Source: an uncultured Ignavibacteriota bacterium (GTDB taxonomy: Bacteria; Bacteroidota; Ignavibacteria; Tepidaquicellales; Tepidaquicellaceae). From it: DNA of 33,718 bases. Position numbers and translations under genes: made by a program. Positions 33,171-33,718 of the stretch are shown here, one piece after another (within the stretch, counting starts at the first letter, position 1; each line of letters begins with the position of its first letter). Below the pieces are notes generated by a model. It searched no databases and was not told the DNA's origin. It saw nothing but the letters and a program-made list of their open reading frames with translations. The DNA lies in assembly GCA_937915485.1 (NCBI GenBank), contig CALGII010000125.1:1-33718 (forward strand), given 5' to 3'.

Positions 33171-33606
33171 TAAAAAAAATCCGCTCTTATCCGTTCCATC
33201 CGCTCCTTCTGTGTCCCTTCTTGTAACGCTATTAGCGTCAATTAGCGGCTTATACTCTTACTCCGAATCAGTGTAATCTGTGTCTATCAGTGGCAAAAAG
33301 TTCTGTGGCTGTTAGTTCTTGCTCTTTAATCCGCGCCCTCAAGTCATTCCGCGATTTCCCGCGGGGTATAAAAAAAATCCGCTCTTATCCGTTACATCCG
33401 CTCCTTCTGTGTCCCTTCTTGTACAGGAATAGTGGTGAATACACTTACTCCGAATCAGTGTAATCCGTGTCTATCAGTGGCAAAAAGTTCTGTGGCTGAT
33501 AGTTCTTGCCCTTTAATCCGCGCCCTCAAGTCATTCCGCGATTTCCCGCGGGGTATAAAAAAAAATCCGCTCTTATCCGTTACATCCGCTCCTTCTGTGT
33601 CCCTCC
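33171..33606. repeat. GGAT-type tandem array, units of about 188-198 bp
   Basis: CCGCTCTTATCCGTT begins units at 33181, 33379 and 33567 (spacings 198 and 188 bp). Each unit has ATCCGCTCTTATCCGTT, then a variable segment, then CTTACTCCGAATCAGTGTAA with GTGTCTATCAGTGGCAAAAA, and closes with a CCGCG/CGCGG hairpin (33349-33364 in the first). On the minus strand the elements read as GGAT or GATT spaced about 10-11 bp apart, as in widespread CACGGATAACACGGAT-like bacterial intergenic repeats. The third unit is partial. Confidence 0.85.
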
Positions 33607-33629
33607 ATCGCAATAAGTTTGCACTTGCG

Positions 33630-33718
33630 TTATTTTCGCATCTGCACATAACCGCCCCTCTGTTGAATCGAAGGCTGGACGGTTATGAAAACGTTCGGGT
33701 CAATCTTCTCCGCGGTTT
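33630..33718 (-). CDS. Possible 3' end of a minus-strand gene (partial)
   Basis: The last 28 codons on the minus strand before a TAA at 33630-33632 read in one frame without interruption, starting beyond the window edge and containing KIDPNVFITVQPSIQQRGG. The composition is protein-like, and the other two minus frames have stops within 40 bp. It is too short to assign. It faces left, toward the repeat array, in the same direction as the T9SS cargo gene. Confidence 0.4.
   Translation of the reverse strand, partial: TAEKIDPNVFITVQPSIQQRGGYVQMRK

Larger units (their letters stand above)
33095..33629. other. Intergenic region with GGAT-rich tandem array, no convincing gene
   Basis: Beyond the start of the T9SS cargo gene lies a leader of about 75 bp and then a tandem array (33171-33606). 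The 65-codon minus-strand frame at 33455-33649 is a translation of the array. Nothing else is seen in it. Confidence 0.7.

Noticed and set aside
33455..33649. 64-codon minus-strand frame at the right end
   Set aside because: It lies inside the GGAT tandem array and overlaps a more protein-like frame at its start.
33685..33718. Plus-strand ATG reading MKTFGSIFSAV at the window edge
   Set aside because: Only 11 codons are visible, there is no ribosome binding site, and the minus-strand frame covering the same bases is longer and more protein-like. It cannot be excluded.

Overview
The window looks like a chromosomal segment from the Bacteroidota/Chlorobi (FCB) group, most likely an Ignavibacteria-like lineage. 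Five large predicted secreted proteins end in a type IX secretion (T9SS) C-terminal sorting domain with the phrase QNYPNPFNP(T/S)T and a terminal K-M-(I/V)-L-x-K, which is typical of that group. Several genes lack a clear Shine-Dalgarno and others have a strong one. One tRNA promoter resembles the Bacteroidota -33 TTTG / -7 TAnnTTTG pattern. No mobile element, rRNA, CRISPR array or plasmid function is visible, so this is mostly core genome with a secreted-protein layer.

Layout. 1-6.4 kb (minus): two adjacent T9SS cargo genes, a subtilase and a sialidase-like Asp-box propeller, sharing a nearly identical C-terminal module of about 480 residues. 6.5-10.9 kb (plus): tRNA-dihydrouridine synthase, an SPFH/stomatin-like membrane protein, an exported GH3 beta-N-acetylhexosaminidase, and pdxH overlapping it by 4 bp. 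10.9-13.2 kb (minus): a GNAT-fold protein and a T9SS-exported S1/P1-like zinc hydrolase. 13.3-17.6 kb (plus): a two-gene RND efflux operon (adaptor and pump) closed by a bidirectional terminator. 17.7-19.8 kb (minus): a T9SS Ycf48/BNR-type propeller. 19.9-20.4 kb: tRNA-Arg(UCU) followed by exact and decayed tandem copies of its 3' half.

20.5-26.0 kb (plus): a Cas4/DUF2779-like Fe-S protein whose nuclease E-x-K motif is replaced, then secD, secF, a STAS-domain gene, a terminator-like hairpin and purA. 26.6-27.7 kb (minus): mnmA. 27.8-28.8 kb (plus): a small outer-membrane barrel protein and a DoxX protein. 29.1-33.1 kb (minus): an outer-membrane beta-barrel, a lipoprotein with a carboxypeptidase-regulatory-like domain, and a fifth T9SS cargo. 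The right end is a long tandem repeat array and possibly the last 28 codons of a minus-strand gene.

The intergenic regions carry most of the unexplained structure. There is a dispersed family of GAGAGTCTCCCC/GGGGACTCTC hairpins, partly in an 82-bp tandem array and partly in a three-hairpin cassette found at two loci. There are AATTAGT-type tracts at gene 3' ends, tandem tRNA-derived units, and a GGAT-rich array with roughly 11-bp phasing. The most noteworthy items are the tRNA-Arg 3'-half array, the apparently catalytically dead Fe-S nuclease homologue, the hairpin that must lie in the purA leader, and the swapped C-terminal module of the first two genes. No complete new system could be demonstrated from sequence alone.
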